A stretch of 64,000 nt of DNA from Algoriphagus aestuariicola (lineage in GTDB: Bacteria > Bacteroidota > Bacteroidia > Cytophagales > Cyclobacteriaceae): NCBI RefSeq assembly GCF_017254835.1, contig NZ_JAFKCW010000001.1:1229063-1293062 (forward strand). Direction: 5' to 3'. The notes below the pieces were generated by a model. That model made no database searches. It saw only the letters and a list, made by a program, of their open reading frames with translations, and had not been told where the DNA came from. Shown here one piece after another: positions 34,879 through 42,759 of the stretch (positions within the stretch are counted from its first letter, which is position 1; every line of letters begins with the position of its first letter). A program made the translations under genes and the position numbers.

Positions 34879-35130
34879 GTACCTTTTTTGGGTGGAGATA
34901 TACCCCCGGAAGGTACTGCTGTACCTTCTTTGCCTACCGCTGTACCTTCTGAGGGTAGTCGGGTACCTTATTTTGGTACAGGTTGAGCTTATTTTGAGAC
35001 AGCTGTACCTTTTTTTGGAACAGTTCGAGCCTTTTTGGGGACAGCTGTACCTTTATTGGGAACAAGTCGAGCTTATTTGCTGACAGTTCTACCTTTTTTG
35101 GGCACAGGACTAGCTTCTGAAGGTAGTTTT
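34879..35130. repeat. 21-bp tandem repeat, 12 degenerate units
   Basis: Twelve consecutive 21-nt units start at 34879, 34900, 34921 and so on to 35110. Most begin GTACCTT or CGAGCTT and end GGGNACAGCT-like (for example 35047: GTACCTTTATTGGGAACAAGT). From the fifth unit the GTACC and [CT]GAGC types alternate, so there is also a 42-nt period. On the minus strand one frame is open through units 6-12 and reads as heptapeptides (ELSANKL, DLFPIKV, QLSPKRL, ELFQKKV, QLSQNKL). No start codon precedes it, and a stop lies in the third unit. It looks like a minisatellite or the decayed remains of a heptad-repeat gene. Confidence 0.8.
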
Positions 35131-35249
35131 AGAGGCTCTAAATTTTTAAAATAGCCGAAGCCCACAACTTTCCCCTTTGGACCATTCTTCCGTCTTCTTT
35201 CTCACCCAATATCCAACATCCAACTTCCAAACCTCCCGACTTCCACTCC

Positions 35250-35330
35250 CTACCCAAAAACCTTCTTGATTATAAACCTGATCAGCAGAATGATGGTGAT
35301 CAGAATGGTACCCACGATGACGAACTCCAT
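35250..35330 (-). CDS. 26-residue single-pass membrane peptide
   Basis: ATG 35330 to TAG 35250 encodes 26 residues: a short start (MEFVIVG), one hydrophobic helix (TILITIILLIRFI) and a basic end (IKKVFG), giving an N-out/C-in topology by the positive-inside rule. A perfect -7 element (minus strand TAGTTTTG) lies 13 nt upstream, which supports a real transcript with a very short leader. It is too small for standard gene finders. I do not recognise a family; small membrane peptides, toxin-like or regulatory, are possible. Confidence 0.45.
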   Translation of the reverse strand: MEFVIVGTILITIILLIRFIIKKVFG

Positions 35331-35342
35331 TTCTTTTTTTGA

Positions 35343-35350
35343 CAAAACTA
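35343..35350 (-). promoter_or_regulatory. -7 promoter element of the small membrane peptide
   Basis: On the minus strand this is TAGTTTTG, a perfect TAnnTTTG match, with a TTG about 12 nt further upstream. Confidence 0.5.
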
Positions 35351-35449
35351 CAGTCTCTAGACAATAGTTTGGCCCGCTGCCGATTCTTTCCTGTTTTGCG
35401 GGTCAATTTGGCTATCTTCGCAGCGCCATCAAACCTACCCAGCTACCTC

Positions 35450-36622
35450 ATGAATTATCTTTCCAAACGCCGTGTGGCCGTCGGAGCGATGTTTTTTTTC
35501 GTCGGCCTCTGCTTTTCCACTTGGGCTTCCCGTATTCCCGATATCCAGACCAAATTCGGCCTCTCTGAGGGACAACTGGGCACGCTGCTGCTCTTCCTGC
35601 CTATAGGATCCGTCATAGGTCTGCCCATTGCAGGCTGGGCGGTCCACAGATTTGGTAGCCGCGCGGTGATCCTGACCGGAGGTGTAGCCTATGCGCTCAC
35701 CCTGCCACTGATCGGTTTGAGTCCCTCTACTTGGATACTGCTACCCGTACTGGTATGCTACGGCATGCTCGGCAATGTGATGAACATCTCCATGAACACT
35801 CAAGGGCTTGGGCTGGAAGACCAGATGGGAAAGAGCATCCTTGCTTCCTTCCATGGCCTCTGGAGTCTTGCGGGATTTACCGGAGCGGGACTGGGTGGGG
35901 CGCTTATCCTGCTTGGACTTAGCCCCGCGCAGCACTTTGGGGTGGTTTCGGTGATTTCCCTGCTGATCATTTTCTTTTCCAAAGGCCTCATCGTGAAGGA
36001 GGAAAAGTCCTCCGAGGGGAGTGGGCTGGTGCTGAAAAAGCCCGATGCTTTGTTGCTGCGTGTCAGCTTGATTGCCTTTCTCGGCATGATGAGCGAGGGC
36101 TGTATGTTTGACTGGAGCGGCGTGTATTTCAAGAAGGTCGTGCTGGCCGATCCCGAGCTCGTCGCGCTGGGCTATGTAGCCTTCATGGGCGCCATGGCCT
36201 CGGGTCGCTTTGTCACCGATAAGCTGGCAGCTCGCTATACCAAGGTGGCGGTCATCCAAGTGAGTGGCTTTCTGATCTTTGTGGGCTTGATGCTGTCGGT
36301 GATCTTCCCGACCGTGTGGGCTGCGACTGCGGGATTCCTGCTGGTGGGGCTGGGAGTGGCCTCGATCATACCGCTATCCTATGGCATTGCGGGCCGATCC
36401 AAACTCTACTCGCCGAGCGTGGCCCTGGCCTTGGTATCCACGATCTCCTTCTTTGGCTTTTTGCTGGGTCCTCCGCTGATCGGATTTGTCGCGGAATTAT
36501 TTGACTTAAAAACTTCATTTGCCTTGGTGGCAATGTGTGGAATGGGTATTTTGGTGCTCTCAAGCTTTCGAAAGAAAGTGTTTTTGATCCCACCCAAGTT
36601 CCCAAAGAAAGCCGCCGTATGA
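35450..36622 (+). CDS. MFS transporter, YbjJ-like
   Basis: 390 residues with about 12 membrane helices. The start GAMFFFVGLCFSTWASRIPDI and GQLGTLLLFLPIGSVIG, then FHGLWSLAGFTGAGLGG, are characteristic of the YbjJ/FucP-like MFS subgroup. The substrate is unknown. ATG 35450 is chosen because the upstream extension (open to 35339) has no membrane-protein character and overlaps a likely promoter (TATCTTCG at 35413). The stop overlaps the next start (ATGA at 36619), so the transporter and the thioesterase are translated together. Confidence 0.88.
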   Translation: MNYLSKRRVAVGAMFFFVGLCFSTWASRIPDIQTKFGLSEGQLGTLLLFLPIGSVIGLPIAGWAVHRFGSRAVILTGGVAYALTLPLIGLSPSTWILLPVLVCYGMLGNVMNISMNTQGLGLEDQMGKSILASFHGLWSLAGFTGAGLGGALILLGLSPAQHFGVVSVISLLIIFFSKGLIVKEEKSSEGSGLVLKKPDALLLRVSLIAFLGMMSEGCMFDWSGVYFKKVVLADPELVALGYVAFMGAMASGRFVTDKLAARYTKVAVIQVSGFLIFVGLMLSVIFPTVWAATAGFLLVGLGVASIIPLSYGIAGRSKLYSPSVALALVSTISFFGFLLGPPLIGFVAELFDLKTSFALVAMCGMGILVLSSFRKKVFLIPPKFPKKAAV

Positions 36623-37332
36623 TCTTAACTGACAGCTTCCAGTTTACCAAATCATTTGAAGTAGGTTCATATCAAGTAAAACCCGAAGGAAATATCCGGC
36701 TAAGTTGCCTGGCCGATTTGTTTCAGGAGATCGCTTGGGCACATGCCGATTCGGCGGATTTTGGAAGAAATCTCAGCGAAATCAATTTGATGTGGGCCTT
36801 GGCGCGGTTGGAGATAGAGATTCTTGAGTTTCCCAAGTGGGGCGATTCGATCCGTTTGTTTACAGGTTCCAAGGGCGCTGACAAGCTTTTTGCTTTTCGG
36901 GACTTTATGGTGGCGGATCAAAATGACCGGATCCTGGTTCGTGGAATGTCCTCTTGGCTGCTGCTTGACACCTCGACCAAGCGCATCCAAAAAGCCGAAT
37001 CCGTGCTGCCTGCGGCACTCTACGATCCCAATATGAAACCCGATCACCAACCCCAAAAGTTGGTCGCCAAGGGTGAAGTAGTGGCCAGGGAGCTGGTCAG
37101 GGTGCGCTTTTCCGACCTGGATCTCAACTACCATGTCAACAATACGAGCTACATCCGCTGGGTGGAGAACTTTCTGGCCGACCGGAAAATTTTCCCAAGT
37201 GAAATTGCAATCAATTACCAAGCGGAGTCCTTTGGGGGCGACCAGGTAGAACTGCGGCTCTATGAGGGTTCATCCAAAAGCTTCGTCGAAGGTAGAATAG
37301 GGGAAAGGCTGGTCTTCATCGTAGCTTTTTGA
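36619..37332 (+). CDS. Acyl-ACP thioesterase
   Basis: 237 residues with two hotdog-fold domains (about 10-130 and 150-235), the layout of FatA/FatB-like acyl-ACP thioesterases (PF01643). They release free fatty acids from acyl carrier protein. The segment RVRFSDLDLNYHVNNTSYIRWVEN carries the Asn-His pair (HVNN) of the active site in the second domain. Overlap with the MFS stop gives translational coupling; whether the transporter moves a related product is only a guess. Confidence 0.88.
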   Translation: MILTDSFQFTKSFEVGSYQVKPEGNIRLSCLADLFQEIAWAHADSADFGRNLSEINLMWALARLEIEILEFPKWGDSIRLFTGSKGADKLFAFRDFMVADQNDRILVRGMSSWLLLDTSTKRIQKAESVLPAALYDPNMKPDHQPQKLVAKGEVVARELVRVRFSDLDLNYHVNNTSYIRWVENFLADRKIFPSEIAINYQAESFGGDQVELRLYEGSSKSFVEGRIGERLVFIVAF

Positions 37333-37403
37333 ACAACAGCCTGCGATGATTACTTTTTTTATCTTCACCGATGTCTGATTTTTTGTTTTTGGACAAAGGG
37401 TGA

Positions 37404-37417
37404 GTGATCCTTGTCAC
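37404..37417 (+). promoter_or_regulatory. CRP/FNR-like box upstream of tsdA (site D)
   Basis: GTGAT-CCTT-GTCAC: nine of ten half-site bases fit GTGAC-N4-GTCAC. It ends 22 nt before the -7 candidate at 37440. Confidence 0.55.
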
Positions 37418-37439
37418 AGTTTTCAACGGGGGTAAATCG

Positions 37440-37447
37440 GATTTTTG
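37440..37447 (+). promoter_or_regulatory. Weak -7 element of tsdA
   Basis: GATTTTTG matches TAnnTTTG except for the first base, as at the YeeE/YedE promoter; 27 nt before ATG 37474. Confidence 0.4.
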
Positions 37448-37473
37448 TACCTTAACTTGATGCTAGTATTGAG

Positions 37474-38523
37474 ATGAAAGGTCCTTTTGTCAAACTGATT
37501 TCACTGTTGGCTGGATTGCTAGGGCTTACCGCAGTCATGACGGGAATAATCGGTGTCATAGTCTACCTGGCCTACTTCGGGATTGGGCTTCCAGAGAAAA
37601 ACACAGAGCAGATAAAGGAGCCAATTCCCGTTCCCACCATTGTCTCAAAAGCCCTTTTGGATCCCCTGGGACTTTGGCATGCACCTGACTGGAACACCGT
37701 AGAGTCGGAGTCCAATGCTGCCGAGATCAAATACGGCAGAGAACTCGTGGCAAATACTTCGGAGTTTTTGGGCCCCAAGGGTAAGGTGAAGGCTATGTCA
37801 AACGGGATGAACTGCCAAAACTGCCACCTCAACGCGGGTACAGTCCCGCTCGGAAATAATTACGGATCTGTCTTTTCGACCTACCCCAAAATGCGGGCTC
37901 GTTCGGGGACCGAGGAAGATATCGAGAAGCGTATCAACGATTGCTTTGAGCGCAGCCTCAATGGCGAAGCTTTGGAACGGGACTCGAAGGAGATGAAAGC
38001 CATGGTCGCTTATATCAGCTGGGTAGGAAAGGAAGTTCCCAAAGGGCAATCGGCAAAGGGAGCTGGAATCTATGAGGTTCCCCTCTTGGACCGGGCGGCA
38101 GATCCCAAGAGAGGCAAGCTGGTGTATGACCAACATTGCATCAGCTGCCATCAGGCAGATGGGCAGGGAGTGGCCAAGCCGGACGAAACGGGCTACCTCT
38201 ATCCACCGCTTTGGGGAGCGCGCAGCTATAATTCCGGGGCTGGTCTTTTCCGACTTTCTAGATTTGCTGGCTATGTCAAGGCAAATATGCCGCTTGGGGT
38301 AACTTTCGAAAATCCCATCTTGAGCGATGAGGAGGCGTGGGATGTGGCAGCTTTTGTGAACAGCCTGGATAGACCAAAGAAAGATTTGTCAAAAGACTGG
38401 CCGGACATTTCCAAGAAGCCCATGGATCATCCTTTTGGCCCATATTCAGACGGATTTACTGAAGAGCAGCACAAGTTTGGCCCGTTCAAATCAATTCAGG
38501 AAGCAAAAGCCAAGTCCAAATGA
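37474..38523 (+). CDS. tsdA: Dihaem cytochrome c, thiosulfate dehydrogenase (TsdA)-like
   Basis: 349 residues with an N-terminal membrane anchor (about 8-35) and two haem-binding domains. Haem 1 is attached at C114-C117-H118 (CQNCH) and haem 2 at C222-C225-H226 (CISCH). Between them RINDCFERSLNG contains C157, at the place of the unusual Cys ligand of the active-site haem in TsdA. M272 (NMPLG) may ligate haem 2. TsdA couples two thiosulfates to tetrathionate, releasing electrons, and some run backwards. The chain's order and the GNNYG, RARSG and SKEMKAMVAYISW blocks fit the family well. It is translationally coupled to the porin downstream. Confidence 0.85.
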   Translation: MKGPFVKLISLLAGLLGLTAVMTGIIGVIVYLAYFGIGLPEKNTEQIKEPIPVPTIVSKALLDPLGLWHAPDWNTVESESNAAEIKYGRELVANTSEFLGPKGKVKAMSNGMNCQNCHLNAGTVPLGNNYGSVFSTYPKMRARSGTEEDIEKRINDCFERSLNGEALERDSKEMKAMVAYISWVGKEVPKGQSAKGAGIYEVPLLDRAADPKRGKLVYDQHCISCHQADGQGVAKPDETGYLYPPLWGARSYNSGAGLFRLSRFAGYVKANMPLGVTFENPILSDEEAWDVAAFVNSLDRPKKDLSKDWPDISKKPMDHPFGPYSDGFTEEQHKFGPFKSIQEAKAKSK

Positions 38524-39875
38524 GTTTGAAGTGGCTTGGTTTCGTCGTTTTCCTTCTGGGGATTCAAATTCCTTTGTTTGCGCAGGAATCGGAGCCTAAA
38601 CTGGAAGTTCGCCCCGATCTGCATTTCCGCAGTTTTTGGATGAGCACATCCTATCCAAGTGAGGATCTGAAGGACGACTATGCGCTGGGCATGAGCCTGA
38701 ACTTGGGAATGAAGCTCACTTATCGACAGCATTGGAGATTTCACGTGGGCTACAGGACTTTCGCTAATGTCGCCAGCACCGATATTTGGAATCCCGACCC
38801 GACGACGGGCCAAGGCAACCGCTATGAGACGGGCTTGTTTGACTTGCGGAATCCGACAGATCGTCTTTTCGGAAAATTGGAGACCTTTTCCTTGGAGTAC
38901 TTCGCCCAAAAAATCAGCATCAAAGCTGGAAGGATGGGGATCAATTCCGACTGGGTCAATGCACAGGATGGAAGGCTTTCACCTACGGCAATTGAAGGGT
39001 TCTATCTGAAATACCAGCCTGATTCCAAGTGGGACATCCAGACTTGGGTGATTGGGAAAATGAGCATTCGGGGAAGCAGCGAATGGCTTGGAATCGGAAA
39101 TACGCTCGGCATTTTTCCCGTTGGAAGGAATGAATCGGGCACCGCATCAAAGTACTATGGAAATACGGATAGCGACTGGCTGGGAATTGTCGAGGTCGGT
39201 CGCTCCCTAGGCGATGAGGCTGGGCTCAGCTTTTCCCAGACGCTGGCGGACAATCTATTATCGACCACCAGTCTGGGATTTGAAACTACTCGCAGCCGTG
39301 GAGAGGAGAAATGGAATGTCGGTGTGACGGGAAGCCTGCAGGCGGGCGTAGGGGACGGCGGCAATTCAGATCCGCAATTGCGCTATAAGAATCCCGAAGA
39401 CTTCAACTATGCCGTTTCCGGAAGGATTGGATGGGCAAATTCCCGCTGGACCACCCACTTTAACTATACCCATGTAGGCGGAGATGGCCGCTGGCTTAGT
39501 CCAAGAGAATGGGGTAAAGATGCTTGGTACACCTTCATCCCCCGAGAAAGAAACGAAGGATACGAGCAGGTAGATGCCTTGGTGTGGTATGGCGAATATA
39601 GGATGGACAAAGTAAACACGCTTGTCTATGCCCATTTTGGTTTGCATTGGCTTTCCGATGTTGCGGATGCTCCGGCCAACAAATACAATTTCCCCAGCTA
39701 CCGTCAATTGAATCTAGGGATGAAATACCAGCCCAAGGTGATCAAGAGAGTGGACATCCATGTTTTGATGACGGCCAAGTGGCCGATTTCCTCTCAAGGC
39801 CTAGCGCCAATTCAGATCTACAATAAAGTTGACATGATGCATATCAACGGGATTTTGAACTGGAAATTGAACTAG
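38520..39875 (+). CDS. Outer-membrane porin-like beta-barrel protein
   Basis: 451 residues with a signal peptide ending IPLFAQ. The mature part is a series of alternating amphipathic strands rich in Trp, Tyr, Gly and Asn, ending in MMHINGILNWKLN, which has the aromatic-rich end of barrels. Segments like KISIKAGRMGINSDWVNAQD and TAIEGFYLKY recall OprD-type or related porins, but I cannot fix the family. The ATG overlaps the tsdA stop (ATGA at 38520), so the two proteins are made together; it may admit thiosulfate or tetrathionate to the periplasm. This role is an inference. Confidence 0.72.
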   Translation: MSLKWLGFVVFLLGIQIPLFAQESEPKLEVRPDLHFRSFWMSTSYPSEDLKDDYALGMSLNLGMKLTYRQHWRFHVGYRTFANVASTDIWNPDPTTGQGNRYETGLFDLRNPTDRLFGKLETFSLEYFAQKISIKAGRMGINSDWVNAQDGRLSPTAIEGFYLKYQPDSKWDIQTWVIGKMSIRGSSEWLGIGNTLGIFPVGRNESGTASKYYGNTDSDWLGIVEVGRSLGDEAGLSFSQTLADNLLSTTSLGFETTRSRGEEKWNVGVTGSLQAGVGDGGNSDPQLRYKNPEDFNYAVSGRIGWANSRWTTHFNYTHVGGDGRWLSPREWGKDAWYTFIPRERNEGYEQVDALVWYGEYRMDKVNTLVYAHFGLHWLSDVADAPANKYNFPSYRQLNLGMKYQPKVIKRVDIHVLMTAKWPISSQGLAPIQIYNKVDMMHINGILNWKLN

Positions 39876-40183
39876 ACGATGCCGCGGCAATCGGCTAAAT
39901 CCTCGGGGATTGAAAAAGCCAAGGTTTTAGCGGAATTAGGAATTGACGATTGAATTCGTCACCTTTGTCACGTCGAAGAAATGTTTTCGATACTTGACAT
40001 CCAAGTTAGCATCGGTGATACGCCTGCCCAAGTAGCAAATCAAGAGTTCTCCAAAAAAAGGTTTTATTCTTCTTCTTCTACTTTTTTGATTCAGCAAATG
40101 GCCCGTCCATTTCAGGAATTGAAAACTGCAGTTAATAATCCTTTCGAGAATCCAAGATTTCCTTTTACTTAAAACAAGCCATT
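39876..40183. other. Intergenic region upstream of the desaturase
   Basis: About 308 nt without a convincing gene. A 63-codon frame (39981-40172) has no family character. GTCAC-CTTT-GTCAC at 39958-39971 resembles the CRP/FNR-like boxes, but the halves are direct rather than inverted and no -7 element lies at the expected distance. The region must contain the desaturase promoter. Confidence 0.45.
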
Positions 40184-41284
40184 ATCAAGACTATCCGGTT
40201 TTCGGAATCAGAACTTTCTGATTTCTCCCTCACTCTCAGAAGCAGAGTCAATTCTTATTTCAAATCTTCCCAAAAGTCAAAGTTTGCAAACCGCGAAATG
40301 TTCATCAAGACAGTCGTCATGATGAGCCTTTACCTCGTTCCCGTCATTATGGTGATCACCGGCGTGGTGGATCAGACCTGGCAGCTCTTTGCATGTTTTG
40401 TGCTTAGCGGTTTTGGCATGGCCGGGATCGGAATGGGAGTGATGCACGACGCGATTCACGGTACTTATTCCAAAAATCCTCTGGTCAACAAACTGCTGGG
40501 CTACACCTTGAACATGGTCGGCGCCAACGCGACGGTCTGGAGGATACAGCACAACGTCCTGCACCATTCCTACACCAACATCTCGGAAGCCGATGATGAT
40601 ATCAATGCGCCGTTCTTTCTGAGGTTTTCCCCCAATGCGGAGAAAAACGCGCTACATCCCTATCAGCATTGGTACACCTGGTTTTTCTATGGACTGTCGA
40701 CCCTGTCGTGGGTTACTTCCAAGGATTTTATCCGCTTTAGACGCTATCACAAGATGGGCTTGTTTAAGGGGAAAAATATCTACAGAAACACGATTTTCAA
40801 GATATTGGCCTGGAAATTGGCGTATTATGCCTTTACCTTGGGAATGCCCATCGCATTTTCCCCATTTGGTCTGGGTGAGATTTTGCTGGCCTTTTTGGCG
40901 TTACACTTTGTCACAGGCTTGAGTATTTCCCTGGTTTTCCAGACTGCTCACATCATGCCTGAAGTCAATTTTCCGCAGGCAGATGAACACGGCATGGTGG
41001 AAGGCGAGCGCTTGCTGCACCAATTGGCCACCACATGCAACTATTCCGAGAAAAGCCGGGTTTTCTCCTGGATGATCGGCGGACTAAACTATCAAGTAGA
41101 GCACCACTTGTTTCCGGACATTTGCCACGTGCACTACCGGGAGATCGCCCCGATCGTAAAGGCTACGGCCGAAGAGTTCAATATTCCTTATCATTCAAAA
41201 AAGACATTTTTTAAAGCTTTACAGGCTCATTTCAAGATGCTGTATCTCCTGGGTAACGCAGAAATGGTCCCCGCTAAAGCCTAA
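40184..41284 (+). CDS. Membrane fatty-acid desaturase (start codon non-canonical)
   Basis: Membrane di-iron acyl desaturase. The three His boxes are HDAIH, HNVLHH and QVEHH, followed by LFPDICHVHY. It introduces double bases into acyl chains to keep membranes fluid. The Gln at the third box is typical of front-end (delta-5/6-like) desaturases. The first usual start codon is ATG 40298, but the frame is coding before it: KTIRFSESELSDF and LRSRVNSYFKSSQ match the N-terminus of Bacteroidota desaturases. No ATG, GTG or TTG occurs between the upstream stop at 40136 and 40298, so the start is probably ATC 40184 or ATT 40181. About 366 residues. Confidence 0.8.
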   Translation: MKTIRFSESELSDFSLTLRSRVNSYFKSSQKSKFANREMFIKTVVMMSLYLVPVIMVITGVVDQTWQLFACFVLSGFGMAGIGMGVMHDAIHGTYSKNPLVNKLLGYTLNMVGANATVWRIQHNVLHHSYTNISEADDDINAPFFLRFSPNAEKNALHPYQHWYTWFFYGLSTLSWVTSKDFIRFRRYHKMGLFKGKNIYRNTIFKILAWKLAYYAFTLGMPIAFSPFGLGEILLAFLALHFVTGLSISLVFQTAHIMPEVNFPQADEHGMVEGERLLHQLATTCNYSEKSRVFSWMIGGLNYQVEHHLFPDICHVHYREIAPIVKATAEEFNIPYHSKKTFFKALQAHFKMLYLLGNAEMVPAKA

Positions 41285-41294
41285 ACAACTTCCT

Positions 41295-42488
41295 ATGAGT
41301 ACACCTAGAAGAAATACCAAGCCTTCCAGTCCTGGCAGAAACGGGACTGTGGATAGAAGGCAAGTGAAAAAGAAAAAAGAATCCACCTTGGATCCGAGGC
41401 TTTTTGTGAAAAAGGCCAAGCCAAGTGGACAGGCGGGATTCCGCACAGAGAAGTCTTTTCAGGATATCAAGCTGGACGAGCGACTTCTTGCTAATATTCT
41501 GTCCAAAGGTTATCAGACGCTGACGACGATTCAAGATCAGTCCATTCTGCCCTTGTTGGACGGAAGGGACATGATGGCCATATCCAAGACTGGCTCCGGT
41601 AAGACTGCTGCTTTTTTGATTCCGATCATCGAGCATGCGCTGAAAGATCCCAGAAACTACACCGCTTTGGTGGTGACACCTACCCGCGAACTCGCCTTGC
41701 AGATCGAGGAAGAGTTCAAAAGCCTTACGGCTGGGTTGCATCTGTATTCTGCTACGTTCATCGGCGGCACCAATATCAATTCGGACTACAAGCAGCTGGA
41801 GCGAAAGCTTCAAGTAATCGTAGGTACTCCGGGAAGATTGCTCGATCTTTCGGATCGCAAGTTGTTGAAGCTGAACCAAGTGAATACGCTCGTCTTGGAT
41901 GAGTTTGATCGTATGCTGGATATGGGATTTGTCAACGACGTGAAGAAGTTGGTCAACCTGATCGGAAGGCGTGAGCAGACGTTGCTGTTTTCGGCAACTC
42001 TTGAGCCAGGCCAAAAACAGTTGATCTCTTCGCTTTTGCACAATCCTATCGAAGTGATCGTGGAAAATGCTGGAGGTACCAATGAAAATATCGAACAGCA
42101 GACGGTCAAGGTGCCCGAAGGGGCCGAAAAGATCGATATGCTCGTGTCCATGCTGAAGAGCCCCGATATGGAAAAGGTCATACTCTTTACAGAAACAAAG
42201 CGGCTGGCCGACAGGCTGGCAAAAAAACTGAATCAGGCCGGCATCACCGCAGGGCAGATTCATGGTGATAAGTCCCAGAACTTCCGGGTCAAGATGATCG
42301 ACGAGTTTAAGAAAGGGAATATTAGGGTGCTGGTAGCCACCGATGTTGCTGCCAGAGGAATCGACGTAGCTGATGTGACCCATGTGATCAACTATCAGCT
42401 ACCGATGACCATGGATGCTTACATCCATCGTATCGGCAGGACTGGACGTGCCGGCAAAGTCGGCCACGCCATCACTTTTGTAAATTAA
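41295..42488 (+). CDS. DEAD-box RNA helicase, RhlE-like
   Basis: 397 residues. A basic tail (1-~45) precedes the helicase core: Q motif GYQTLTTIQDQSI, Walker A SKTGSGKTAAF, PTRELALQ, motif II written DEFD (VLDEFDRMLD) rather than DEAD, SAT, ATDVAARGID and HRIGRTGRAGK. It unwinds structured RNA. It starts 10 nt after the desaturase and is followed by a Lys-rich protein and a cold-shock protein, an arrangement that suggests a cold-response operon. The DEFD variant keeps the catalytic Asp-Glu and the last Asp, so activity is expected. Confidence 0.95.
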   Translation: MSTPRRNTKPSSPGRNGTVDRRQVKKKKESTLDPRLFVKKAKPSGQAGFRTEKSFQDIKLDERLLANILSKGYQTLTTIQDQSILPLLDGRDMMAISKTGSGKTAAFLIPIIEHALKDPRNYTALVVTPTRELALQIEEEFKSLTAGLHLYSATFIGGTNINSDYKQLERKLQVIVGTPGRLLDLSDRKLLKLNQVNTLVLDEFDRMLDMGFVNDVKKLVNLIGRREQTLLFSATLEPGQKQLISSLLHNPIEVIVENAGGTNENIEQQTVKVPEGAEKIDMLVSMLKSPDMEKVILFTETKRLADRLAKKLNQAGITAGQIHGDKSQNFRVKMIDEFKKGNIRVLVATDVAARGIDVADVTHVINYQLPMTMDAYIHRIGRTGRAGKVGHAITFVN

Positions 42489-42498
42489 ATCACGACAA

Positions 42499-42759
42499 AT
42501 GTCTAAAAACCAAAACACGTTTATCAAAAAACAAAAGGCAGAACTGAAGAAGCGGAAGCAAAAAGAAAAACTCGAGAAAAAGCTGGAGCGCAAAGCCCAG
42601 CCGAAGGATGGAAGCCTCGACAATATGATCGCTTACATCGACGAGTTTGGAAATATCTCCGATACTCCTCCGGCGCCGCCGATTGAAAAAAAGACAAATT
42701 CAAATCAATCCAATCAAAACAGAGTAAAAACAAATCAAAATTTCAGAAATCATGAATGA
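42499..42759 (+). CDS. Small Lys-rich protein between helicase and cold-shock genes
   Basis: 86 residues. The first 35 are almost all Lys, Glu, Arg and Gln (a strongly helical basic segment, KKQKAELKKRKQKEKLEKK), followed by a conserved-looking acidic motif DNMIAYIDEFGNISDTPP and a disordered Asn/Gln-rich end. It overlaps the csp start. Similar small proteins accompany CspA in Bacteroidota; the composition suggests RNA or ribosome binding, but the function is unknown. Confidence 0.75.
   Translation: MSKNQNTFIKKQKAELKKRKQKEKLEKKLERKAQPKDGSLDNMIAYIDEFGNISDTPPAPPIEKKTNSNQSNQNRVKTNQNFRNHE

Noticed and set aside
34892-35083. 63-codon ORF on the plus strand
   Set aside because: It runs through the 21-bp tandem repeat; its Leu/Tyr-rich product comes from the repeat unit.
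34879-35130. CRISPR-like array
   Set aside because: Units are contiguous with no spacers, and no cas genes are nearby; it is a tandem repeat.
39958-39971. GTCAC-CTTT-GTCAC before the desaturase
   Set aside because: Direct rather than inverted halves, no -7 element at 22-23 nt, and over 200 nt from the coding start. Kept only as a remark in the intergenic entry.
39981-40172. 63-codon ORF before the desaturase
   Set aside because: No family character, no promoter at a suitable place, and another frame than the desaturase.
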